Below are positions 43,408 through 51,677 of a stretch of DNA of 64,000 nucleotides, piece by piece (positions within the stretch are counted from its first letter, which is position 1; every line of letters starts with the position of its first letter). Below the pieces are notes generated by a model. That model was not told where the DNA came from. It saw only the letters and a list, made by a program, of their open reading frames with translations, and searched no databases. Both the position numbers and the translations under genes were made by a program. Source of the DNA: an uncultured Gammaproteobacteria bacterium (GTDB lineage: Bacteria > Pseudomonadota > Gammaproteobacteria > HK1); the NCBI GenBank assembly GCA_958295835.1, contig OY282378.1:2001001-2065000 (forward strand). Direction: 5' to 3'.

Positions 43408-45903
43408 ATGCCTCCAATCGTCTTCACCGCGTACGAACGGATCGTGCTCGCGCATCCCGCGCGCGTCCTCGCGGTGATGCTCGTGGTGCTCGCGTTCTTC
43501 GCCTGGCAGGCGCGCCACTTCGAGCTCGACGCGTCGGCCGACGCTCTGCTGCTCGAGGCGGATCGCGACCTTCAGACCTATCGAGCGTTGCAGGCGCGTT
43601 ACGCTTCGAAGGATCTGCTCATCGTCACCTTCGCACCGGACGCCGACGTCTTCGACGAATCGTCCCTCGCGCCGCTTCGCGAGCTGCGCGACCGGCTGCG
43701 CGAGGTCCCCGGCGTCGAATCGGTCACCAGCATCCTCGACGTCCCGCTGCTCGAGAACGTCGAAGGCATCACGCTCGCCGGGATTGCCGACCACATCCGC
43801 ACCCTCGACGACCCCGGGACCGACCGCGCACGCGCACGCCAGGAGCTGCTCGCGAGTCCGGTGTTCGGCGAGGTCGTCGTGAGCCCCGATGCGCGGACCG
43901 CCGCGATCCTGCTCACGATGCGGGGCGACGAGGCGTACCGGGCGTTGCTCGCGGCGCGGAACCGGCTGTCGATGAAGCGGACCACGGAGGGTCTCGACGA
44001 CGCCGAGCGCGCCGAGCTCGAACGCATCGAGCGGTCTTACGACGCGGCGAAGCGCCGCGTCGCCGCCAGCCGGCACGCCGAGATCGAGGCGATCCGCGGC
44101 GTGCTCGCGGAGTTCGCCGATGCCGGCACGCTGCATCTCGGCGGCGTGCCGATGATCACCGACGACATGATCACCTTCGTGCGCAACGACCTCGCCGTCT
44201 TCGGGATCGGGGTGGCGGTATTCCTCGTGATCGTGCTCAGCCTGATCTTCCGCCGGATGCGGTGGGTCATGCTGCCGCTCGCGGGCTGCTTCTACGCCGG
44301 CCTGCTGATGATCGGGATGCTCGGTCTGGTGGGGTGGAAGGTCACCGTGATCTCCTCGAACTTCCTCGCCCTGATGCTCATCATCACGATCTCGATGAAC
44401 ATTCATCTCACGGTACGCTACCGCCAGCTCCACCGTGACTTCCCGCGACTCTCCCACCACGACCTCGTCGCCGGGACCCTGCGGCGAATGGTGTGGCCCT
44501 GCCTGTACACCGCGCTCACCACCATCATCGGCTTCGGCTCGCTGGTGTTCAGCGGTATCAAGCCGGTCATCGACTTCGGCTGGATGATGAGCATCGGGCT
44601 CGCGGTCACGTTCGTCACCGCGTTCACCCTCTTCCCCGCCATCGTGCTCCTGCTCGGACGCACCGGCGCTCCCGAGCGGGACGGCGCCGGGCACCGGCTC
44701 ACCCACGGATGGACCGACAGGGGCACCCGCGGCCTCGCACTCGTCGCCGAGCGGCATGGCGGAGTGGTGACGGGCGTCTCCCTCGTGCTGCTCGTGGTCT
44801 GCGCGCTCGGGGTGTCCCGGCTCACCGTCGAGAACAGCTTCGTCGACTACTTCAGGGAGGATACCGAGATCCATCGAGGGCTCGAGCTCATCGACCGCGA
44901 GCTCGGCGGCACCACGCCGCTCCAGGTCATCCTCGATCTCGACGAGGACCGTATCTTCGACGACGAACCCTCCCCGAAGCCGACCGTGTACGACGCGGAG
45001 GCCGAGCGCGAGAAGGCCGGGTACTGGTTCACCAAGTTCAAGATCGAGCGCATCAAGGAGGTCCACGACTGGCTCGCGAGCCAACCGGAGGTCGGCAAGG
45101 TGCTTTCGCTCGCTTCCCTGGTCCGGGTCGGGGAGAAGCTCAACGACGGCGAGCCGCTCGACAGCCTCCGGCTCGCACTCATCTACCGGCGGGCGCCGGA
45201 CGATCTGAAGCAGCGCCTGATCGCGCCCTATATCGACATCCTGCGCGACGAAGCGCGGATCGTGCTCCGCATCCGCGACACCCTGCCGGATCTGCGCCGC
45301 CAGGAGCTGCTGGACCGGGTCCGCGCGGGCCTGCGCGACGAGCTGGAGCTCGGACCGGAGGACGTCACCGTCAGCGGGCTGCTCGTGCTCTACAACAACA
45401 TGCTCCAGAGCCTGTTCACGTCGCAGATCTCGACCCTCGGGGCGGTGCTGTGCGGGATCACGGTCATGCTCCTGCTGCTCTTTCGCTCCTTCACCCTCGC
45501 GGTGCTCGGCATCGTTCCCAACCTGCTCGCGGCCGGCGCCGTGCTCGGTGCGATGGGCCTGCTTTCGATCCCGCTGGACCTGATGACCATCACCGTCGCC
45601 GCGATCACCATCGGCATCGCCGTCGACAACGCCATCCACTACATCTACCGATTCCGCGAGGAGTTCGCGGAGCGGCGCGACTACATTGCGACCCTGCACG
45701 TATGCCACGCGAACATCGGCAAGGCGGTGTTCTACACCTCGACCACCATCATCATCGGCTTCTCCATCCTCGTGCTCTCGAACTTCCTGCCCACCATCTA
45801 CTTCGGGCTGCTCACGGGGCTGGCGATGTCCATCGCGCTGCTCGCGGCGCTCACGCTCCTGCCGAAGCTCATCCTCGTCATGAAGCCCTTCGGTCCGGGT
45901 TGA
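43408..45903 (+). CDS. MMPL/RND-family transporter 2
   Basis: 831 aa. The N-terminal helix (RVLAVMLVVLAFFAWQ) leads to a periplasmic domain (YASKDLLIVTFAPDADVFDE), then a helix bundle (FGIGVAVFLVIVLSLIFRRM), a repeat of both, and a final bundle with IAVDNAIHYIYRFREEF where the acidic residue of the proton path is placed. A charged segment DLDEDRIFDDEPSPKPTVYD is inserted in the second periplasmic domain. Function unknown; lipid or toxin export is typical. Confidence 0.85.
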   Translation: MPPIVFTAYERIVLAHPARVLAVMLVVLAFFAWQARHFELDASADALLLEADRDLQTYRALQARYASKDLLIVTFAPDADVFDESSLAPLRELRDRLREVPGVESVTSILDVPLLENVEGITLAGIADHIRTLDDPGTDRARARQELLASPVFGEVVVSPDARTAAILLTMRGDEAYRALLAARNRLSMKRTTEGLDDAERAELERIERSYDAAKRRVAASRHAEIEAIRGVLAEFADAGTLHLGGVPMITDDMITFVRNDLAVFGIGVAVFLVIVLSLIFRRMRWVMLPLAGCFYAGLLMIGMLGLVGWKVTVISSNFLALMLIITISMNIHLTVRYRQLHRDFPRLSHHDLVAGTLRRMVWPCLYTALTTIIGFGSLVFSGIKPVIDFGWMMSIGLAVTFVTAFTLFPAIVLLLGRTGAPERDGAGHRLTHGWTDRGTRGLALVAERHGGVVTGVSLVLLVVCALGVSRLTVENSFVDYFREDTEIHRGLELIDRELGGTTPLQVILDLDEDRIFDDEPSPKPTVYDAEAEREKAGYWFTKFKIERIKEVHDWLASQPEVGKVLSLASLVRVGEKLNDGEPLDSLRLALIYRRAPDDLKQRLIAPYIDILRDEARIVLRIRDTLPDLRRQELLDRVRAGLRDELELGPEDVTVSGLLVLYNNMLQSLFTSQISTLGAVLCGITVMLLLLFRSFTLAVLGIVPNLLAAGAVLGAMGLLSIPLDLMTITVAAITIGIAVDNAIHYIYRFREEFAERRDYIATLHVCHANIGKAVFYTSTTIIIGFSILVLSNFLPTIYFGLLTGLAMSIALLAALTLLPKLILVMKPFGPG

Positions 45904-46051
45904 ATCGCACGCCCGGTCGGGGCGCCGGTGCTTCGGGTTCACGCTTCGACGCCAGCAAGGCAACGGCTCGTCCGACACGCGGGCGCGGCCCATGGTGTAA
46001 CCTCCCGCGCCGCTTCGCAGAAACGGTGGCCGTCCGGCCGTCGGGACGACC

Positions 46052-46951
46052 ATGACCCACTCCGAGACGATCCTGGCCGGCCTCGTCGCTCTCGCCGCGG
46101 CCGCCGCCTTCGGGGCTTCCGGGGTCGCCTCCAAGCGCGGACTGGCCCACGTCGAGTCGTTGACCGGGACGCTGGTCGCGGTAGGAACGTGTTTCGCCGT
46201 CTATCTCCTGACGGCGCCGTTGTGGATGCGGGCCGACGAATGGTTCACGGCCGGTTTCTGGGTATTCGCGATTATCGGCATCATGCAGCCCGCGCTCTCC
46301 ATGTACTTCGCGAACGAGGCGTTCACCCGGGCCGGCGCAACCGTCGTAGCGACCTTCGCCGGAACCACCCCGTTGTTCGCGGCAGCGCTCGCGATCGGCT
46401 TTCTGGGCGAACGGATCACGCTCGCCATCGCGGCCGGCACCGTGCTGACCGTACTCGGCATCACGACCCTGGCCTGGATGCCGATGCGGCGCGGGGCGGG
46501 AGTGGTCGCGGGGCAAGGAGCGATTGCCGCCGCGCTCTTCTTCGCGACCTGCACCGCCTTGATCCGGGGCGTCAACCACGTGATCGGCAAGGTTGGAATC
46601 GACCTCCTGCCCAATCCCTTCATGGCGGGGTTCTGCTCGTTCGGGGTCTCGTTCGTGATTCTCGCCGCCGTCTACCGCTGGCGCCGCGGAAGGTGGCCGG
46701 GAAACCTTCCGCGCCGGGGCCTCGTCTATTTCTGTATTACGGGGCTCTGTGTGGCGCTCGGAATCGGACTCCTGTACGCGGCACTGCTGGCGGGTACGGT
46801 GACCGTCGTCGCGCCGATCGTCGCGACGTTTCCGGTCTTCACCCTGCTCGTGGCGGCAGCCGTCGGCGACGAACGGATCACGGGAAAGGTACTCGCCGGG
46901 GTTGTTCTCGTCGTCGCAGGGGTCGGGGTCATCAGCACCTCGGTCGGCTGA
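46052..46951 (+). CDS. EamA/DMT superfamily transporter
   Basis: 299 aa with about ten helices in two EamA halves: GLVALAAAAAFGASGVASKR starts the first; the second begins AAALFFATCTALIRGVNHVI. Each ends in the typical ERIT turn (LGERITLAIAAGTVLTVLGI; DERITGKVLAGVVLVVAGVG). Members export amino acids, nucleotides or other metabolites across the inner membrane. No regulator or partner gene is adjacent, so the substrate is unknown. Confidence 0.85.
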   Translation: MTHSETILAGLVALAAAAAFGASGVASKRGLAHVESLTGTLVAVGTCFAVYLLTAPLWMRADEWFTAGFWVFAIIGIMQPALSMYFANEAFTRAGATVVATFAGTTPLFAAALAIGFLGERITLAIAAGTVLTVLGITTLAWMPMRRGAGVVAGQGAIAAALFFATCTALIRGVNHVIGKVGIDLLPNPFMAGFCSFGVSFVILAAVYRWRRGRWPGNLPRRGLVYFCITGLCVALGIGLLYAALLAGTVTVVAPIVATFPVFTLLVAAAVGDERITGKVLAGVVLVVAGVGVISTSVG

Positions 46952-47210
46952 GGCTTCAGGCCGTCACGAATCGTCGCCCGCGGCCCGGTGTTCGAGCGCA
47001 TGGACGTGGGCCAAGTCCTTCGGTCGCCTCCGGATCGCGTGCGCGCCGGGGTGTGCGTCGGCGGCCGGGCTCCGTCATGGCCGCGGTTGCCGGAGCTTCG
47101 CGATCGAAGACAGCCAGCCCCGGTGCCGCGTTCGAGCAACCGTTCGTGCTCCATGCCCCCGCGGGGGCGCGGTAAGATGCCGCTCCCTCGAACTTCCCCG
47201 GAGTCGTACC

Positions 47211-48002
47211 GTGATCGTCGAACAGATCTGGACCGCCAATGCCTATCGCAACTTCAACTACCTGATCGCATGCCCGGAGACCGGCGAGGCGCTCGCCGTC
47301 GATCCGCTCGACCACCGCAAGTGCCTGACGGCGGCGAAGGCGCGCGGGCTGGAGATCACCCGCATCCTCAACACCCACGAGCATGGGGACCATATCGGCG
47401 GCAACGGTCCCATGGTCGAGGCGACGGGCGCGAAGATCCTCGCCCACGCGAACGCGCGCTCGCGCATCCCCGGCATGGACGAGGGGCTGGAAGCCGGCGA
47501 CGTCGTCAAGGTCGGCCGCACCGTCGAGCTCGAAGCGCTCGACACCCCGGGCCACACGATGAGCCACATCTGCCTGCTCTCGCACACCGGCACGCCGGCG
47601 CTGTTCTGCGGCGACACGCTGTTCAACGCCGGCGCCGGCAACTGCCACAACGGCGGGCATCCCCACGAGCTCTACCAGACGTTCGTCCGGCAGCTCGTGA
47701 AGCTGCCCGACGAGACGCGGATCTACCCCGGTCACGACTACTGGGAGCACAACCTCGGCTTCACCCTCGACCGCGAACCGGACAATGCGAAGGCGGCGAA
47801 GCTGCTGCGCGACGTGAACGCGCGCGATCCGGACGATGCCCTCGTCTCCACCCTGGGGCTCGAAAAGGAAATCAACACGTTCTTCCGCCTCACGAGCCCG
47901 AGCGTCATCGCGAAGCTGCGCGAAGCGTTCCCCGACCTTGCCGAACCGCTCGATCCGAAGACCGTCTTCCTGAAGCTGCGCGAGCTGAGAAACCGCTGGT
48001 AA
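47211..48002 (+). CDS. metallo-beta-lactamase-fold hydrolase, glyoxalase II-like
   Basis: 263 aa from a GTG at 47211. The zinc site THEHGDHIGG (HxHxDH), GHTMSHICLL, the bridging aspartate in CGDTLFNAGAGNC and the late histidine in YPGHDYWEHNL match hydroxyacylglutathione hydrolases (GloB), which release D-lactate from S-lactoylglutathione. The C-terminal HAGH-like region (EINTFFRLTSP) strengthens the assignment. Start chosen because the protein begins at the first beta strand (VEQIWTANAYRNFNYLI). Confidence 0.87.
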   Translation: MIVEQIWTANAYRNFNYLIACPETGEALAVDPLDHRKCLTAAKARGLEITRILNTHEHGDHIGGNGPMVEATGAKILAHANARSRIPGMDEGLEAGDVVKVGRTVELEALDTPGHTMSHICLLSHTGTPALFCGDTLFNAGAGNCHNGGHPHELYQTFVRQLVKLPDETRIYPGHDYWEHNLGFTLDREPDNAKAAKLLRDVNARDPDDALVSTLGLEKEINTFFRLTSPSVIAKLREAFPDLAEPLDPKTVFLKLRELRNRW

Positions 48003-48006
48003 GCGG

Positions 48007-48052
48007 CGACCGCTGGCGCGGTCGCTTGGCGATTCCGCTGCGCGGAATCGCG
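48007..48052 (+). terminator. two adjacent GC hairpins downstream of the glyoxalase II-like gene
   Basis: gcgaccg/cggtcgc at 48007-48026 (7-bp stem, 6-base loop) is followed by gcgattccg/cggaatcgc at 48030-48052 (9-bp stem, 5-base loop), beginning five bases after the stop. No U-run follows, so Rho-independent action is uncertain. Similar short gcgaccgctggcgc text recurs near 48108, suggesting a repeated palindromic element. Confidence 0.5.
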
Positions 48053-48224
48053 AGTGCCTCCACCAACGCCGTGGACGGGCGGGGAACGGCTTGGTTCCAT
48101 GCGAGGGGCGACCGCTGGCGCGTCGGTGGTGCGGCGCCGCCGATTCCACGTCCCCGCGCCTCCGTAGAATCGTTCCGCGGATCCGCGGCGCCGGGCGGAC
48201 GCCGATCCGAGGCCTGAGCGAGGG

Positions 48225-50663
48225 ATGGAGACGGTGCGCGAGATCGAAGCACGGCTCGGAGGGTGGGTCATCGCCGCGCGATGGCCGATCATCGCGGTCA
48301 CCCTGATCCTGGTCGCGGCCGCGGCGAGCGGTGCGCGGTTCCTCGAATTCTCGTCGGACTATCGCGTCTATTTCAACGAGGACAATCCGCAGCTCCTCGC
48401 CTTCGAAGCACTGGAGAACACGTACACCGAGGCCGGCAACGTCTTCTTCGCCATCGTCCCCGGCGACCGGGACGCCACATCGGCCCTGGCCCTCGACGCG
48501 GCTGCCTGGCTCACCGAGCGGGCCTGGCAGATCCCGTACTCGACCCGTGTCGATTCCCTCACCAACTTCCAGCACACCACGGCCGACGGCGACGATCTCG
48601 TGGTGCGTGATCTCGTGGACGAAGCGGTCCGCGCGGATGCCGCCGAGCGGTCCCGGATCCGCGCCGTCGCCCTCGCCGAGCCCCGGCTTACAGCACGCCT
48701 CATCGCCCGCGACGGCGGGGTCAGCGGTGTCAACGTGGTGGTGCGGCTGCCGGGCGAGGACGAGACGCGGGAAGGCCCCATGGTCGTCGCATTCGCACGC
48801 GGTCTCGCGGACGAGGTCCGGGAGCGCTTCCCCGGCATCGGCGTCCGGATCACGGGGCTGGTGATGATGAACAACGCCTTCGTGGAAGCAACCCAGCTCG
48901 ACCTGAAGACCCTCGTACCGGCAAGCTTCGCGGTCATGGCGTTGATGCTCGCGCTGCTGACCCGAGGGTTCGGCGGGACGTTCGCGACGCTGCTCGTCGT
49001 CGCACTGTCGATCATGACCGCGATGGGTCTCGGTGGCTGGGCCGGTTTCCCGCTCACCCCGCCCTCGGCCGCCGCGCCGGTCATCGTGCTGACGGTGGCG
49101 ATCGCCAACTGCGTTCACATCCTCGTGACCCTGCTCCACTGCATGCAGGCCGACGCGTCCCGTACCCTCGCGGAGCGGGGCGCCGGCGCCCTGCTCCGGC
49201 GCACGCGGACCGGGGACCTGAAGCGGGCCGCGATCGTCGAGTCGCTGCGGATCAATCTCCAGCCGGTCTTCCTGGCGAGCCTGACCACCGCGCTCGGCCT
49301 TCTGAGCATGAACTTCTCCGACGTGCCGCCCTTCCGCCATCTCGGGACGTTCGCCGCGTTCGGGGTCGGCGCGGGGTTCGTGCTTTCGGTCACCTTTCTG
49401 CCGGCCTTGCTCTCGCTCCTGCCGGTGCGGGCGCGTGCCACCGGACACCGCCACGATGCGGCGATGGTGAAGCTCGCGGAGTTCGTCGTGCGCCGGCGCA
49501 GGGGACTGCTATGGGGGTCCGTCGCGGTGGTGGTGGTGCTCGTCGCGTCGATATCGCGTAACGAGCTGAACGACGTCTTCCTTCACTACTTCGACGACAG
49601 CATCGAGTTTCGGCGCGACGCGGATTTCACGGTCGAGAACCTCACCGGCCTGTACACGATGGAGTACTCGATCGCATCCGGTGAACCGGGCGCGGTCAGC
49701 GAGCCCGCCTTCCTCGCCGACGTGGCGGCGTTCGCCGAGTGGTACGAGCAGCAACCCGAGACGATCCACGTCAACGTCATCACCGACACCTTCCGGCGGC
49801 TCAACATGAGCATGCACGGCGACGACCCGTCCGAGTACCGACTTCCCGAGAGCCGCGACCTCGCCGCGCAGTATCTGCTCCTCTACGAGATGTCGCTTCC
49901 CTACGGCCTCGACCTCAACAATCAGCTCGACGTGGACAAGTCGGCGACCCGGATGTCGGTTGCGACGCAGACGCTCTCGTCGAACGAGGTGCTCGATCTC
50001 GATCGGCGCGCGCAGCAATGGCTGGTCGCTCATGCGCCGAACATCGCTCGCGCCGAGGGCTCCGGCACCAGCCTGATGTTCGCGTACCTGGGCCGGCGCA
50101 ACATCCGCTCCATGCTCATCGGGGCCACGTTTGCGCTCATCGGGATCTCCATCGTCCTCATCGCCGCGCTGCGGTCGCTACGGCTCGGGCTCACGAGCCT
50201 CGTCCCGAATCTCGTGCCCGGTGCGATGGGCTTCGGTATCTGGGGATTGGCGGTGGGAGAGGTCGGGCTCTCCCTGTCGGTGGTGACCACCATGACCCTG
50301 GGCATCGTGGTCGACGACACGGTGCACTTCCTCAGCAAGTACCGCCGCGCCCGGAGCGAGCTCGGCTGCGCGCCGCCCGATGCGGTGCGCTATGCGTTCG
50401 TGACCGTCGGCCGCGCCCTGCTCACGACCTCGGTGGTGCTCGTGGCGGGCTGTCTGGTGCTGAGCCTGTCGAGCTTCGAACTCAACTCCGGCATGGGACA
50501 GCTCACCGCGCTGGTCATCGCCCTGGCGCTCATCGCCGATTTCTTCCTCCTGCCTCCCCTGCTCATGAAGGTCGAAGGACACATCGATGAAGGAGACACC
50601 GGTGAAGGTAGCGAAAAAAGCACTGCCGTCGATCGCGCTGCCGGCGGTCGTGCTCCCGCCTGA
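48225..50663 (+). CDS. MMPL/RND-family transporter 3
   Basis: 812 aa. Layout as for the other pumps: first helix WPIIAVTLILVAAAASGARF, periplasmic domain, helix bundle (FAVMALMLALLTRGFGGTFA), second half starting LLWGSVAVVVVLVASISRNE, and the final bundle with GIVVDDTVHFLSKYRRARSE, whose acidic pair is typical of proton-driven RND proteins. The C-terminus after PPLLMKVEGH is formed by bases that also carry the next gene's start, since a tandem duplication covers this junction. Forms an apparent export operon with the LolA-like and barrel genes downstream. Confidence 0.87.
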   Translation: METVREIEARLGGWVIAARWPIIAVTLILVAAAASGARFLEFSSDYRVYFNEDNPQLLAFEALENTYTEAGNVFFAIVPGDRDATSALALDAAAWLTERAWQIPYSTRVDSLTNFQHTTADGDDLVVRDLVDEAVRADAAERSRIRAVALAEPRLTARLIARDGGVSGVNVVVRLPGEDETREGPMVVAFARGLADEVRERFPGIGVRITGLVMMNNAFVEATQLDLKTLVPASFAVMALMLALLTRGFGGTFATLLVVALSIMTAMGLGGWAGFPLTPPSAAAPVIVLTVAIANCVHILVTLLHCMQADASRTLAERGAGALLRRTRTGDLKRAAIVESLRINLQPVFLASLTTALGLLSMNFSDVPPFRHLGTFAAFGVGAGFVLSVTFLPALLSLLPVRARATGHRHDAAMVKLAEFVVRRRRGLLWGSVAVVVVLVASISRNELNDVFLHYFDDSIEFRRDADFTVENLTGLYTMEYSIASGEPGAVSEPAFLADVAAFAEWYEQQPETIHVNVITDTFRRLNMSMHGDDPSEYRLPESRDLAAQYLLLYEMSLPYGLDLNNQLDVDKSATRMSVATQTLSSNEVLDLDRRAQQWLVAHAPNIARAEGSGTSLMFAYLGRRNIRSMLIGATFALIGISIVLIAALRSLRLGLTSLVPNLVPGAMGFGIWGLAVGEVGLSLSVVTTMTLGIVVDDTVHFLSKYRRARSELGCAPPDAVRYAFVTVGRALLTTSVVLVAGCLVLSLSSFELNSGMGQLTALVIALALIADFFLLPPLLMKVEGHIDEGDTGEGSEKSTAVDRAAGGRAPA

Positions 50664-50822
50664 AGCCGGCGCGGAATCTCCCGAGGAGAAGGCTCATGAA
50701 GGTCGAGGGACACGTCGATGAAGGAGACTCCGATGAAGGTAGCGATGAAGGCACTGCCGTTGATCGCGCTGCTGGCGGTCGCGCTCCCGCCTGACGCCGG
50801 GGCGGAATCGCCCGAGGAGAAG
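50561..50822 (+). repeat. 131-bp imperfect tandem duplication spanning the MMPL/LolA-like junction
   Basis: Copies run 50561-50691 and 50692-50822. Each begins gctcatgaaggtcga and ends cccgaggagaag, containing the MMPL 3' end and the start, ribosome-binding site and signal sequence of the LolA-like gene. By eye about 85-90% of positions agree. The original MMPL end apparently overlapped the LolA-like start; after duplication the pump ends in copy 1 and the complete LolA-like gene starts in copy 2. Confidence 0.92.
50602..50721 (+). pseudogene. 39-codon chimeric ORF from the junction duplication (LolA-like signal sequence copy)
   Basis: From a GTG at 50602, preceded by the same gaaggag ribosome-binding site as the real gene, it reads VKVAKKALPSIALPAVVLPP and EAGAESPEEK, a copy of the signal peptide of the protein at 50733, and then runs out of frame into the second MMPL-end copy (AHEGRGTRR) and stops. 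If translated it would be an exported short peptide. Likely a relic. Confidence 0.5.
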
Positions 50823-51527
50823 GGCCTCGCGATCGCCCGGGAGATGGATCGCCGCGACCGCGGCTGGGGAGACCAGCGCGCAAAGCTGGTCATGATCCTG
50901 CGCAACCGGCAGGGGCAGGAGAGCCGCCGGGCGATCCGCGTCAGCACCCTGGAGGTCGAGGGCGACGGCGACCGGAGCCTCACCGTGTTCGACAGCCCGC
51001 GGGACGTGAAGGGCTCGGCATTCCTGAGCGTCACCCATGCGACGAAGCCCGACGACCAGTGGCTCTACCTGCCGGCGCTGAAGCGGGTCAAGCGGATCTC
51101 GTCCGCGAACAAGTCGGGGCCGTTCATGGGCAGCGAATTCGCCTACGAGGATCTCACGTCCCAGGAGGTCGAGAAGTACCGCTACAAGTGGCTGCGCGAC
51201 GAGGCGCTCGACGGCAGGAAGACGATGGTCGTCGAGCGCTATCCCGAATACGAGCATTCCGGGTATACGCGCCAGATCGCGTGGATCGACGGCGAGATGT
51301 GGCAAGTGGTCAGGATCGAGTTCCACGACCGGAAGGACGCACTGCTCAAGACGCTCACGATGGAGGACTACCGGCAGTATGACGGCCGATACTGGCGTCC
51401 CGGCCTGATGCACATGGTGAACCACCAGAACGGCAAGAGCACCGAGCTCCGGTGGAGCGACTACCGCTTCGGCACCGGGCTCGGCGAGCGCGACTTCGAC
51501 CGGAACGCGCTGAAGCGGGCGCGGTGA
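50733..51527 (+). CDS. outer-membrane lipoprotein-sorting (LolA-like) protein
   Basis: 264 aa from the ATG at 50733, whose ribosome-binding site is the aaggag inside the earlier in-frame ATG at 50718. A signal peptide (MKALPLIALLAVALPPDAGA) is followed by a single beta-domain: DRSLTVFDSPRDVKGSAFLS, WLYLPALKRVKRISSANKSG, RIEFHDRKDALLKTLTMEDY. This is the LolA-fold family often encoded beside MMPL pumps, thought to ferry a hydrophobic cargo across the periplasm. Position between an MMPL pump and an outer-membrane barrel supports that role. Confidence 0.85.
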   Translation: MKVAMKALPLIALLAVALPPDAGAESPEEKGLAIAREMDRRDRGWGDQRAKLVMILRNRQGQESRRAIRVSTLEVEGDGDRSLTVFDSPRDVKGSAFLSVTHATKPDDQWLYLPALKRVKRISSANKSGPFMGSEFAYEDLTSQEVEKYRYKWLRDEALDGRKTMVVERYPEYEHSGYTRQIAWIDGEMWQVVRIEFHDRKDALLKTLTMEDYRQYDGRYWRPGLMHMVNHQNGKSTELRWSDYRFGTGLGERDFDRNALKRAR

Positions 51528-51602
51528 GGTGGGGGCGTACCCGGGAACGGCGCGCCCTGGGACCGCGGGCCATCCCGGGAGCGGCGTACCCCACGGGGAC
51601 AC

Positions 51603-51677
51603 GGGCGTCCCGCCCGCAAGCGCGGACCGAAGGTCCGCCACCGGAAGCCCGCCACATGGCAAACGGGCGAGACGCCC
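51603..51677. repeat. cluster of three small palindromes (REP-like)
   Basis: Perfect short hairpins: gggcg-tcc-cgccc at 51603-51615, gcggacc-gaa-ggtccgc at 51622-51638 and gggcg-aga-cgccc at 51665-51677. They fill the space between the LolA-like and barrel genes and the last lies inside the proposed start of the barrel gene. Confidence 0.75.

Noticed and set aside
43099..46134. About 1000-codon minus-strand open frame opposite MMPL pump 2
   Set aside because: Composition (Glu/Arg/His runs) and full overlap with a clear transporter gene mark it as a shadow frame.
46952..47210. Small gene between the EamA and glyoxalase II-like genes
   Set aside because: Open frames exist but no start with a ribosome-binding site or protein-like composition was found.
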